Shown here one piece after another: positions 43,883 through 55,500 of a stretch of DNA of 64,000 nt (the stretch's first letter is position 1; every line of letters starts with the position of its first letter). The notes under the pieces were generated by a model, which saw nothing but the letters and a program-made list of their open reading frames with translations, was not told where the DNA came from and did not search any database. This DNA is from Orychophragmus violaceus (Eukaryota; Streptophyta; Magnoliopsida; Brassicales; Brassicaceae): positions 26,477,034 to 26,541,033 of the forward strand of contig CM058231.1 in assembly GCA_030180135.1 (NCBI GenBank), written 5' to 3'. Made by a program: the position numbers and the translations under genes.

Positions 43883-45558
43883 CATTGGTTCTGGTTTTTC
43901 TTGTTTAGATTCATGTTTAGGATTGTTTTTCTTGTTTAAAAGTGTTTTGAATCAACTACTGATAAGAGAAAACATTTAAGTAACAAGAATTGAAATCTAA
44001 ACACATGAAAAATCGCATGATCAAACTATATTGATTTGGTATGCGATCTGATCCGAGAGAATGAGAATCGGCTGCGATTGCATGTATCGATCGATACGAT
44101 CGCATGGATCGGTCGATACAATTCGAAGATCGCATGGATCGATCGATACGATCGCATGGATCGGTCGATACAGTCTATCGGCTAACCCTGTTAACGCGTG
44201 AAAGCATCGATCGATGCAGGATCGATATTGGTGCATCGACCGATGCGGTTGGTGCACATCGATCGACACGGTTAGGGTTTTGGCTCGTTTCAATGCATGC
44301 GTGAGAGCATCGATCGATACAGGATCGATGCACGATCGATGCAGGATCGATGCTGAGAGCATCGACCGATGTGGTTGATGGATCGATCGACACGGTTGGT
44401 TCATCGATCGACATGGTTGGTTTAAAGGCTCGGTTTAATTTTGATTAAAATTAATTCGTCCTGGTTTAATAAACAGATTTAATAATTTTATTAAGTCTAG
44501 TTAAACCGGGACAAGAAATCCAATGTCGAAAGAATTATTGGATTTAGTGCCTAAACCAGGATTTTCTAATTTGATTTGGTTGGACCAAATAAATTGAGAA
44601 AATCCGGTTTAGTAAATAACCGGTTGACAATTGTGGTCATCGTAGTAATTAAAATTTGGTTAGACCAATTTTAATGAACCAGACCGGTTATGTCATTTAA
44701 TTGGACAATTGGGTCATGTCTTGGACATGGACCAATTCTTGGGCCTCGGGCCAAGAAGTTAAAACAATTGGGCCAATTATTTGAGTCTTTCTTCAGATTA
44801 ATTTAAAATTTATTTTATAAAATTATAAAGTCGATTTTAAATTAAAGTTTCCGAAATTTTGAAATTAGAAAGTTTCTTAAATTAGAAGTTTCTGGATTTG
44901 CGGGTTTTGGATTTTAAAGAAATTTCTAAAGTTAGAAAGTTTCCGTTTTTAGAAAGTTTCAAATTTTAGAAAGTTTCCAAAAATAGTAGGTTTCCAAAAA
45001 TAGAAAGTTTCCCGAAATAGTAATCTTCTATTTTGGGAATGATTTTTAAATAAACCTACGAACCTCAAATAATATCAAGCGTTGGATGTCTTGTCCATTC
45101 TATGTCAGTTGTCGAAGCCCATTCAATTGTATTCATGGCCTTACAGTGTGAGGGTGTCTGCTTTTGCGTGGATAAGACGGTTTGTGATTCATAAATGTCA
45201 TTGGGAGTCCCAGACATTAATGATTACATGACTGTATAGTCTGGTTTTCTTGACTAGGCCATCGGGAGTCCCGGGCCTTGAGACATCAGAGTGGATTGGG
45301 CCTCGGGCCCAGATTCACAACCAAGAGTTATATCACGGATATAATTAGCCGATATAGGGCTTACCGATATAAGCTAAGGTTTGGTGACGGCCAGTGGCCC
45401 ACTTTAATCTTAGTTATATGTGGATCTTGGAATCATTATATTCTATTGAGGGTAACTTATGTTATTGAATATAATGCGTGATTAATCATATTAAATTTAA
45501 TACGAGATTAATCATATTGAACATAATAACTAAAATCCTTTTATCTTAATTTTCAGTT
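43883..45558 (+). other. Element E 5' leader
   Basis: 1.7 kb leader. It has about 13 palindromic TCGATCGA/TCGGTCGA sites at 44085-44415. A GAAA/TTTC-rich stretch lies at 44865-45030. A segment near 45180-45320 is shared, in reverse, with the leader of element G (63290-63430). Confidence 0.8.
44085..44415. repeat. Palindrome array in the element E leader
   Basis: About 13 sites, mainly GCATCGATCGATGC, GTATCGATCGATAC and TCGGTCGA forms, spaced by 15-35 bp. Many are followed by GATCGCATGG or GGATCGATG, so the array looks like a locally expanded version of the pair motif. Confidence 0.88.
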
Positions 45559-46029
45559 ATGACTAGCACAAACAATCAAAACACTTTCTCGATCCGGTCT
45601 GTCCTTAAGATGGACAATCTGAACGGATCAAATTTCTTGACTTGGTCGCGGAACCTGAGGCTAGTCCTCAGACAGGAGAGAAAGGACTATGTCCTTGAGA
45701 GAGCTCTCCCCGTGAGGATCGGGTCCAATGCTTCTCATGCAGTATATGATGCTTGGAATAAGCATTATAATGATGCGGTAGATGTGCGTGGTCTGATATT
45801 GGCTGCCATGGACTCAGACTTGCGGAAGCAATATGAGAACATGGAGTCGCCAATAGAGATGATCAGCAGCCTGAAATTGAAATTTCAGGAGCAGATAAGG
45901 GTGGAGAGATACCTGATAATCATTGAAGGTTCGCATGATCTGATGATCATTGAAAGCGACGAATCTGCGAAATTCAAAGAAGCGAAAGTGAGCCCGGACT
46001 CCGAAAAAATTACATTTTATGTAAGTTAG
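45559..46029 (+). pseudogene. Element E gag fused to pre-RT linker by internal deletion
   Basis: A 156-codon open frame. Residues 1-118 are the gag N-terminus (FSIRSVLKMDNLNGSNFL ... KLKFQEQIRVERY). It then jumps directly into the linker that precedes RT in related elements (SHDLMIIESDESAKF, then SPDSEK). Compared with element C, about 660 codons covering the rest of gag, zinc knuckle, protease and integrase are missing. The junction near 45910 keeps frame for about 38 codons. Function as a truncated gag is possible but unproven. Confidence 0.85.
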
Positions 46030-47060
46030 CCTCATCGATCCATTCATGGATGGAAGCAAACATATCGGAGTTGGAATCTTCGTTCTGTTGAAGTAGTCAA
46101 GATTTTGACTTGAACAGGAACGAAGCGGAACTGTGTGTTTACTAATAGATTAGTGGGAGCGATATTGCATTTCTCATATTGTATGTCGATGACATACTGA
46201 TTCTCGAAAATGACGTCCCAACGCTGTAGTCGGTAAAGGACTAGCTTGGGAGTTGGTTTAATGATTGACATGGGTAAAGCCACGTAGTTCTTGGATTTTG
46301 GATCTAAAGATAGAGATCCAAAAGAGCTGATAGGACAAAGTCAGATTCTTAAATTGACAAAGTCCTACACGTTTTGAGCAATCCAAGAAGGGTTTTATGC
46401 CAATGTCACATGGCATTAAGTTAAGCAAGATACAGTATCCTACGATAACTGCTGAGCTTAAATGCATGGATGAGATTCCATATGCGTCGGCAATTGGATC
46501 TATCATGTATGCCATGAAACATACTTGTTTGATGTTGGTTTAATGTTAAGCAAGACAAATAAAGACCAGTCAAATCCAGCAAAGAATCAAGTTTCCTAAA
46601 GTATGTCCTAAAGTATTTGAGGAATACTGAGGATAAGTTCTTGATTTACGGAGAAAGTGAGGTGCTATAAGTCGATAGAGTCTGAAAGGCAAGTTTCCAA
46701 TAGACAAAGATGATTTCCGATCACAGTCCGGTTATATCTTGTGTCTATCTGGCGGTGCAAGGCACTGTTGCTGACTCAATGACTTAAGCTGAACATTTCG
46801 CAGCTTGGGAAGTGGCGAAAGAGGTTGTTTGGAAAGAAGAGTTCGTCACTGAACTTGATGTGATTCCCAGCATAGATGAGACTAGCTGCACATCAGAGGT
46901 CCAAACACCTTGAGGATAGGTATAACCTATTCCGTAAGATAAATGACAGAGATGTTAAGTAGATCAGCAAGTTTCAACGAATGAGAACGTTGCTAATCTA
47001 TTAACGAAGCCACTCCTTAGCCCTAAGCACGAGTCGCGGACTGTTGCTGTAGGATAAGTG
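46030..47060 (+). pseudogene. Element E RT and RNase H remnant
   Basis: Broken pieces of Copia pol. YVDDILILENDVP near 46180 keeps the YVDD motif. FMPMSHG is near 46400 and IPYASAIGSIMYAM near 46480. The C-terminus NVANLLTKPLLSPKHES is near 46990-47040. Many frameshifts and stops. From 47061 to the polypurine tract (47917) is a non-coding 3' UTR related to those of A, C and G. Confidence 0.82.
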
Positions 47061-47917
47061 AAATTAAGATGTAGTCTTAATTTCAGTGGGAGTTATTAAA
47101 GGGCTTTATTTAGTTATTGGATATGTTCTTGAAACAACATTTAAGATGTTTAATGAAATTATTATTTCAAGATTATTTTAACTGTGATGAAATAATCGTT
47201 CCAAAGTGATATAAACCATTTTATAGGTCATCGAAGTAAATGACTTGATCTTGAGTCATCGAAGTCATTTAGCTTGATCATGAGACCCTATATTTGATAA
47301 ATGTTTTATATCATCCTGTCCCTAGTCGAAGGTTGTTGAAATTGGAACACCAACAACCGTGTGAGACTGGATTGGTACGTGACTTATGACAAAGTCTCAG
47401 TGTGTCATAGATGCGCGGCATCAAAGTCAGTACATAGGTGTATGTTTGGGAACATACGACCGGACAAGACCCGCTTATAAGAACTCTTCAAGATATTTAT
47501 ATCTGTGTCATAAGAGATTCTTACTACGACTATAGAGTATAGTCCTTAGACCTGAGTTCGCATGCATGTGACTGCACATGGACTGATGTACTTTGATCAT
47601 TGTCTAACGCTATCGTTCTGCGATAGTTATAAGGACCTTGTTTGGGTACATTGTGAAATGAGTAGTTTACAGTGATGGAACAAGACGGGATTTGTCCCTC
47701 CAATATAAATGGAGTGAATATCTCTAGGCCAATCGGAGATTTGAATACTGGAAAATGCATGGCCATGCTCAAACGGACTGTCCCGAGTCGTTTGGATTGT
47801 CAGTATCGAATCAGAGTCCGATGAACAAGATTAGGCTTTATAAGGATGACACCAATCTTGCCTTATGACTAATCGAGATATTGTGACAAAAGGATTATGA
47901 ATACAGAGATTCCAGTA

Positions 47918-47929
47918 CAAGTGGGAGAT
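47918..47929 (+). other. Element E polypurine tract
   Basis: CAAGTGGGAGAT directly before the 3' LTR. The same tract occurs on the minus strand in A, C and G. Confidence 0.85.
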
Positions 47930-48601
47930 TGTTGGAATTGTGTCCAGTAATCTCGGTACTGTCTCTAGAAAGTAAGAGTATGTCAATGATCAGACATAAG
48001 TCATATAATACTGGGGGTCATGATGGCTTGCTAGAGTCCGCTCATGATCTATAAGTCTTGGACTTATTGCCTTTATTATATGATCCCATATGGGTCACAC
48101 GCCTAAGCTAACAGGAAAATGTGTAGGAACGGTTTAGCAGAAGTACGGTAAAAGTGCTAGGCATTTACTGTACTTAGAGAGAATAAAACGGTTTAGCCAC
48201 TCTGTGTCGATCGATACACAAGGTGTGTCGGTCGACACAGTACGCGAATACCGTCGAGTTAATTGGTGTTTGGGCCAAATGGCCCAAACGGAACCGGACA
48301 AGTTTTATTAGATAAAACTCGAGTTCAGAACGATTAACCCTAAGAGTCTCAGCCGAAATCTCTCTCTCTCTCTGCGCCGAGCTCCTTGTGGTCTAGCAGC
48401 CGTTTTCTGTGATCGCGTGTGTGAACCTTTGGAGGAGTTATCTCTCGGTGGCTCTCTGATCTCATACATACCGTCCCTTTCCGCTGCAAATCAGGTATAA
48501 GGTGAGATCATCAATTGTTTCTATTCGAGAAGAACCTAGATCAGCATGTTTAGGATGATCTGAATCTGGAATTGAATCAGGATCAACTAAACAATCCTTC
48601 A
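47930..48601 (+). repeat. Element E 3' LTR
   Basis: 672 bp, practically identical to 43198-43869. Palindrome pair at 48203-48240. Confidence 0.95.
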
Positions 48602-48606
48602 GTCGC

Positions 48607-50800
48607 GTCGTATATCATTATCCACTTTGTTTCCAAAGACTATGGATGAGTTTGCATTATTTAATTTTTGGCATGAGGCATCTCCGTATATCTTAATGAT
48701 GTTTGCTATCTCTTCACTTTGCAGGACGTCCACCTTGCAAAAGAAAAGGCTATCATCTACAAAGAGTAAATGGGATACTGTGGGACTAGCTCGGGCAATC
48801 CAGAGTCATGTGATGCGTTTCTCTGCTTCCGCTCCATTAAGGAGGGAGATAAGAGCTTTTGTGCATAAAATGAACAGAAATGGTGAAAGTGGGTTACCCT
48901 GTCTGAGTCCTCTTGATGGTTTGATCCTTCCTTTTTCTTTTCCATTTACAAAGATTTCAGAGGAGACTGATGAGACACAAAATATTAAGAGTTTGACAGC
49001 CTTTCCCGCAAACCCAATTTTAATAAAAGCGCCTCGAGGAAGCTCTATTCTACTCTGTCATAAGATTTGCTCTTCTCTATTTTATGGCCATAAATTTTGA
49101 TTTGCACATTGGTTTTGTACGAAGGGCGTGAAGGTTTTCCTGTGCAAGAAGAATGTTATCTGTACTGAGTCATCTGGCTACAAAGGCCAATTGAGTCTCC
49201 GATATTTAGGTCGGTAGAGAGGCCTTCTTGCGTTTACTCAGAATCTTGGAGATAATCTTGTAACTAACGTTACAGAGACGGATTGGTCTAATTCCGTCAT
49301 CTCTCTTGGTCTATATTTTGTAGGGATAAGACATATGTTGGTTTGGTTTAGTCTTGGATCAAAGGTTCTTGTTAGAAAGAAATCCTTTACTAATTTGATG
49401 ATATTTTGGCCAAGGATTGACCAGAATTGTTGATAGAAGCGACTAGTCATACCATCCGGGCCGGGGGACTTATCCGGATTTATAGCAAAGAGATTTTTTC
49501 TAATCTCCTCATTAGAGGGATTTTTTTATTAAATTACGGTTGGTCGATTCTGGAACTTTCTCGGTAATGTACCGGAGGGTATTGGTGAAGTCTGATGGTC
49601 GGATGTGGTAAACAAGTCATCAAAGTAATTAGTAGCGACTTTCTCAATCCCTAGGGCACTTTCCACCCAATGTCCATTTTCATCCTTCAGTTAGATGATA
49701 CGGTTTCGTGCTCGTCTTTGTTTAGTGAAAGAGTGGAAAAACTTTGTATTGTTATCTCCTTCTATGTGAATTACGATTCTGTTTTTTTGTCTCCAAAAGG
49801 TTTCTTCTTCTCTGAAGGTTGTACACAGTTGGCGGTTTAAAACCTCCATTTCCTCTATTGTTGTGTCATCATTGTCCTGGGCAAGATCAATCTGATTTTA
49901 AGATCTTCAATGAGTTTTGCAGTATTTCTTGGTAAAGTTTTCTTCCATCTGGAGATGTGGTTCCGGCATGAGGCAGTTTTCTGATGGAAATCCCGACTAA
50001 TGATTCCAACTGGAGGGCCCCATCCACAAATAACGGCTTCTTTAAGTCTTGGTTTGCCCACCCATCTTTTGTCAAAACGGAAAGACTTTTTCTTTCTTCT
50101 GGGTGATACTTGTATATCCGCTAAGACTGGTCTATGATTAGAACCCCATAGTTTTAAGTACTCCACCATTGTGTGGGAGAACAACATATACCATTCTTTG
50201 TTTCCCATAGATCGGTCTAGACGACATTTAACTTTCCCGGATTTTCTTTTTCCTACCCAGGAAAGCGAGTTTCCTTTATGTGGAAAATCAAGCATTCCAC
50301 AATTATCAATCATAGTACGGAACAGGATAAAAGATGCCTCTGATCTTCTCCGACCTCCTCGTTTTTCGAGATTTCCTGTAATTTCATTAAAATCCCCTAT
50401 CATAAGCCAGACATTTTTCTGAAGAAGACTCATGCGAGTTAAGCGTTCCCAAACATAACCACTATTTTTTACGACCGGTTCTCCGTAGACAAAGGTTATA
50501 TGGATTTTATGTCCTTCTAAAGATGTTCCGATATCAATCATGTGTTTATCTGAATACTTAATAGAAACAACTGCTTCATTCATATAAAAAGAGCTAAACC
50601 TTCGTTTCAGACGATTGGCTCTACGGTGTAAACATGCTCATATCTGAGAGAGACTTGCAAGTCTTGCAGAAAATAATGGTTGTTTTTTGTTTCCGATAAA
50701 AATAAAAAGCTAGGAAGATAACATCGGTACAGTTCCTTGAGGTGTTCCTTTGTCAGCCGGGCACCGATCCCCTGACAAATCCACGCCACTACATTCATGT
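48607..50800 (-). pseudogene. LINE 2, ORF2 endonuclease and first part of RT
   Basis: Minus strand. The endonuclease starts at 50798 (MNVVAWICQGIGARLTKEHLKELY, then LFLSETK) and continues at 50583-49855 with MIGDFNEI, RLDRSMGN and SNHRPVLADI. RT blocks follow at 49450-49240 (FLTRTFDPRLNQTNICLIP) and at about 48960-48640 (RGLRQGNPLSPFLFI, then LLFVDDSLFF). The reading is broken by several stops. It continues on the other side of element E at 43192. Confidence 0.87.
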
Positions 50801-52198
50801 TGCTTCGTTATGCGGTTCCACATTATCCGCTTTTTTTTTTTTAATCAAAATGGCCACTTTTTGGATTTTTGGGGGATGGGCCAGGGAACGTGCCAGCTTT
50901 CTTCTTCATTGGGCTCAGGATTGGCCCAAGACCTTTCCCTTTTGATTTCTTTTTGGCGAGTTACGGCCCAGCCCAAGAAGAGTCTTTTTTGCGCCGAAAC
51001 CTATTCTGGTAGGACTCTGGAGAATCTTCTTCCGTCCACCGCCAATGCCGTCTGATTTCTTCGCCGGTTTCTTCACCACAGGTTCTGGTAAGGTCACCTA
51101 GGTGACAGTTTCAGAGTTTTCATCGACCCAAGCTTCATCTTCCTCCATCGGAGATGGGAGATCCTGATTACGCAGAGGTTCAATCATGTCTTCCATCAGA
51201 AGGCCCTCGCCGAGCTCGTCTCCGGCTGGCTCCAATTCCGCCGCCAGTTCGTCCTTTAGAAGGTCAACATTTTCAACCCATTCGTCGCCATCCAGGAAGA
51301 CTCCTTCTTCCTCGTTCATGAGGTCGTCGACCTCAAAATTCTCCCATTCAAAATCAAGGTCATCCCCGATCTTCTCCTTCTCAAGCACGACGCCTTCTCC
51401 ACTCCTGGCAAAATCAGGGTTTCTTCAGTGGCAGTAAGAAGAGCTTCCCTGTTCTCTTTTTCTTCTTCTTCCATGGTGATTTCATACCAAGATTTGGACT
51501 GATCGAGTTTATTATCGGCACTCAAAAATTGCTTGAAAAGTATCCAGATTGACTTCGTTTTCTTGTCTTGTCTGAGTAATTACCTATGTGTCTACATGGA
51601 AATTCTCCTTCGGTTTCATAACCGAGATTGAGCCAACATTCTTTTCCTCAAAATTCAGACTCTTCCTCGCCGAGCTGCCTGATTCTGAGCCTTCTCCACG
51701 ATCAGAGACCTTCCCTCCTGCTTCCTGAGTGTGTCTCTTGTCCAGGTTCGATCTGGTCAGGGGAGATGCTAGGATGGCTTGCCTTCTGCATCTCCTTTGC
51801 TGGAGCAGGTGAGATTCTTTTGTGCTCCATCGCCTTAGCGGAATAATGAGGATGTGCATCTGCACGATGATAGATAACATTGAGATCACTTGGATCGTTT
51901 GGTTTTGAACTCTCACTTTTTCCTTTCAGGTTCTTTTCTCTTCATTTTGAGGCAGCAAAATATTCATCGAATCTCTTCTTCTGATGTGCGAGCTCAGCCT
52001 GTCTAGAAGATTCACCGTCGTGATAGTTGCTGCCAAATCGTGGAGGGAGTATCGAATATGGGCGATGTTCCTTGGATATCTCCAGACGGTTCCACATAGT
52101 TTCTTTTCTCTGGAGATCCTCTTCTCTGTCCTTTCTCTACAGGGGATCTCTGACTCTATCTTCAGGTTTGTTGTGATGACTTGAATCTCTCCGGACAT
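50801..52198 (-). pseudogene. LINE 2, ORF1 region (C-terminal, decayed)
   Basis: The minus strand upstream of the endonuclease holds broken frames. 51388-51098 is acidic (Asp/Glu-rich). 52180-51960 reads HRPYSILPPRFGSNYHDG and then AHQKKRFDEYFA. These positions and compositions fit the C-terminal part of a plant LINE ORF1, but no zinc knuckle was seen. It is cut by element F at 52198-52202; the LINE's 5' end is not in the window. Confidence 0.55.
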
Positions 52199-52202
52199 CT
52201 AA

Positions 52203-52538
52203 TGTAAACGAATAACAAGAAGAGCACAAGAGATCAATGGATTCTTGACTAGTCTCGTTGCTTAGCTCTCAAGTAACGACAATTGATGTTGTTAAAGAGA
52301 CGAAGACTTAAGTTTTGAGAAAATGATTCTCTTTGTATTCACTAAATAAAAACCAAGTTGCAAAGAAGGAGATCGACTCTTCTTTTATAATAAGAAGATA
52401 GCATCGACCCTAAAAACCCTATTAAAGATTTACATCAAATCTTTAATCATTATCCTAACTAAAGATAATTTAAAACACCAAAAAGGAAAGAACATAAATA
52501 GATTAAAGAAACACCAAAACCGTTGAGATGAGGCTACA
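52203..52538 (-). repeat. Element F 3' LTR
   Basis: TG...CA ends. On the minus strand a TATA-box-like TTATAAAAGAAGA lies near 52380-52393, consistent with an LTR promoter. There is no second copy in the window, so the borders rest on the termini and on the adjoining ORF end. Confidence 0.65.
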
Positions 52539-55500
52539 TCAGGTCCTTCGAGGTGAAGAAAAATTCGTCCTCGAATTTTCAGCGGCCTCTGGTTCCAAGT
52601 AACGAGTTAAATGCTTGATATTAAACACATCCGAAGTGTTCATGGCGGGAGGAAGACGAAGCCTGTAAGCATTGCTATTTATCTTTTCCAACACCTCCAA
52701 AGGACCCACACGACGTGGCTTCAACTTGTTATATGTATTTGGCGGGAATCTATCCTTGGTGAGGACAGCCCAAACCTTGTCGCCCACGTCAAATTGGACC
52801 TCTCGACGATGAGTATCCGCGTCAGCTTTGTACTTAGCAACTGCTTGTTCCAAATTAGAATGGACCTTCGTATGAAGCTCCACAAAGTCTTCGACAAAAT
52901 CGCAAGCTCGCCCATGAGAACGAGTCCGATCAGGGGCAACTCCCAAGTCCAAAGGACTGCGAGGTAACACGCCATAGACCACCGTGAAAGGACTGTAACC
53001 GGTGCTTCGATTCTTAGCATGGTTATGAGCGAACTCCGCCTGACTAAGAACCAAATCCCATGTCTTAATGTTATCGCCTACTAGACAGCGAAGAAGATTT
53101 CCAAGCGACCTGTTAGTAACTTCAGTTTGACCATCTGTCTGGGGGTGATATGCGGAACTCATATCCAACTTAGTACGCAACATACGCCACATTGATCGCC
53201 AGAAATGGCTCAAGAAGCGAGAGTCATGGTCAGAGACTATGGATAGAGGCAAACCATGAAGTCGGTAAATGTCACGGAAGAACAAGGTGGCGACCTGAGA
53301 CGCGTCAGTGGTCTTCTTGCAAGGCACTAAGTGTGCCATCTTGGAAAATCGGTCAACAATGACGAAGATGGAATCAAATCCCCACTGAGTTCTTGGAAAA
53401 CCAAGGACAAAATCCATGCTAATGTCCGTTCAAGGTTGCGTTGGGATAGGTAACGGGAGATAGAGTCCGGCGTTTGTAGCATGACCCTTCGATGACATGC
53501 ACACGACACAACGTTGTACGAAACGCTCCACATCTCGGCGCATGGAGGGCCAAAAGTAAGATGTTGTGACGAGGTGCAAGGTCCTATCACGTCCGATGTG
53601 TCCTTCCGAGTGAATCTCCTGAATAATGTGTAAGAGAAGACTGCTCTCGGGAATGCAAAGTTGTGAACCCCGAAACAAGAAACCATCGATGATGAAGAAG
53701 TCGGCAGCCGAACCTGTCAAAGCGTCTGCCCATATCCGACAAAAATATCGATCAGTAGGGTAGAGATCCGGAAGAACAGAGAATCCAGTAACCGAAACAT
53801 GCAAGGAGGCGAGCAACGCATGCCGGCGACTTAGGGCGTCCGCGACTTTGTTCATCGTACCCGCGGTATGCTTAATAACAAACGTAAACTGTTGCAAATA
53901 AGCAAACCAAGAAGCATGTCTTGCAGAAACTTTCTCCTGAGAACCCAAGTGTTTCAAGGCATCATGGTCAGTATATAAGATGAACTCACGATGGAACAGA
54001 TAATGACGCCAATGTTTGATCGCTTGAACGACTGCATAAACTTCCACATCATAAGTACTATACCGACCCCGTGAACCAGCGATTTTATCACTAAAGAATG
54101 CAATAGGGCGCCCCTTTTGGCTCAATACGGCACCAATACCTGTCTTGGAAGCATCAGAGTGAAGCTCGAAAGGTACCGTAAAGTCAGGTAATGCGAGAAC
54201 CGGAGCCGTGGTGAGTTTCGTCTTGATCGATTCAAAAGCAGCATTCGCAGCTTGTGTCCATACGAAAGGAGTGGCCTTGATGCAGTCCGTTATTGGGGAC
54301 ATAATGCTGCTGAAGTGGGGAACAAAACGCCGATAAAATGAGGCCAAACCATGGAAACTACGCACCTCAAATACTGAAGTCGGCGGAGACCATGAGCGGA
54401 TTGCCTCAACCTTAGCTGGATCGACCCGGAGACCGGCCGCGGAAACAATGTAGCCGAGGAAAAGAACCTCAGACACTCCAAATGCACATTTCTTCAATGC
54501 ACCAAACAAGTGCTCTTGACGCAGTACCACAAGGACATTACGGAGATGTGATAAATGGTCTGTCAAAGAAGTACTGAAGATGAGGATATCATCAAAATAC
54601 ACCACGACGTACTTACCAAAGAAAGGCCGAAGGGCTTGATTCATCACACGCATAAACGTACTCGGAGCATTAGATAATCCGAAAGGCATAACCAACCACT
54701 CAAACAAGCCTTCCCTAGTTTTGAAAGCCGTCTTCCATTCATCACCCGGCCGAATACGGATTTGGTGATAACCGCTCTTGAGATCAAGATTGGTGAAGAT
54801 CGTTGCATTGCCAATTTGATCCAAGAGATCATCCAAACGCGAAATGGGAAAGCGGTAACGGACCGTAATCTTGTTAATGGCCCTACTATCAACGCACATA
54901 CGCCAAGAACCGTCCTTTTTAGGAATTAAAAGAGCTGAAACGGCACATGGGCTTAAACTCTCACGAACATGGCCCTTAAGTAGTAATTCCTCCACCTGAC
55001 GTCGCAACTCGTCATGCTCCGTCGGACTCATACGGTAGTGAGGGCGGTTAGGGAGAGAGGCGTTCGGGACGAGATCAATGTGGTGTTGAATGTCGCGAAG
55101 AGGAGGCAAGGCGTTGGGTAACTCCGAAGGGAAAACATCACTGAACTCTCGTACAATGTCTCCAAACGCGGCTGGAATGGCTGGCGTTTCATTAGAAGAA
55201 ACAAACGAGGCCAATAGCGCAAAAACCACGTCCGAGCTACGCAATTCCACCGTGAAGCTGGATTTGTCCAAGAGAAGGACCGGCTTTCCTGTCGATGGAC
55301 CAGTTGACCCTGTTAGCGAGGGCGTAAGCTCTTTATCCGACACTATGTGTGAAGGTGTATCCGGTGTCGGAAGCAGGGTGATACGGGTGTTCTCAAATGT
55401 AAACACATACGTGTTTGTGTAACCATCATGCGTCGTACGTCGATCGAATTGCCACGGTCGTCCCAAAAGCAAATGGCAAGCATCCATTGGGATAACATCA

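Larger units (their letters stand above)
43198..48601 (+). mobile_element. Element E: very young but internally deleted Ty1/Copia element
   Basis: LTRs at 43198-43869 and 47930-48601 are both 672 bp and differ at one position by eye (43772 A, 48504 T). Target duplication GTCGC lies at 43193-43197 and 48602-48606. The PBS (TGGTATCAGAGC) is at 43871 and the polypurine tract ACAAGTGGGAGAT ends at 47929. The interior lacks protease and integrase and has a decayed RT/RNase H. It is on the plus strand, inside the RT of LINE 2, and the LINE rejoins across it. Confidence 0.95.

Noticed and set aside
48627..49100. 157-codon plus-strand ORF.
   Set aside because: It is the antisense shadow of the LINE 2 RT on the minus strand (FVDDS and RGLRQGNPLSPFLF read in the opposite direction).
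51098..51388. Acidic minus-strand frame that could be read as an independent acidic protein.
   Set aside because: It is in the ORF1 region of LINE 2, directly upstream of the endonuclease, with broken frames on both sides; a host gene is not supported.
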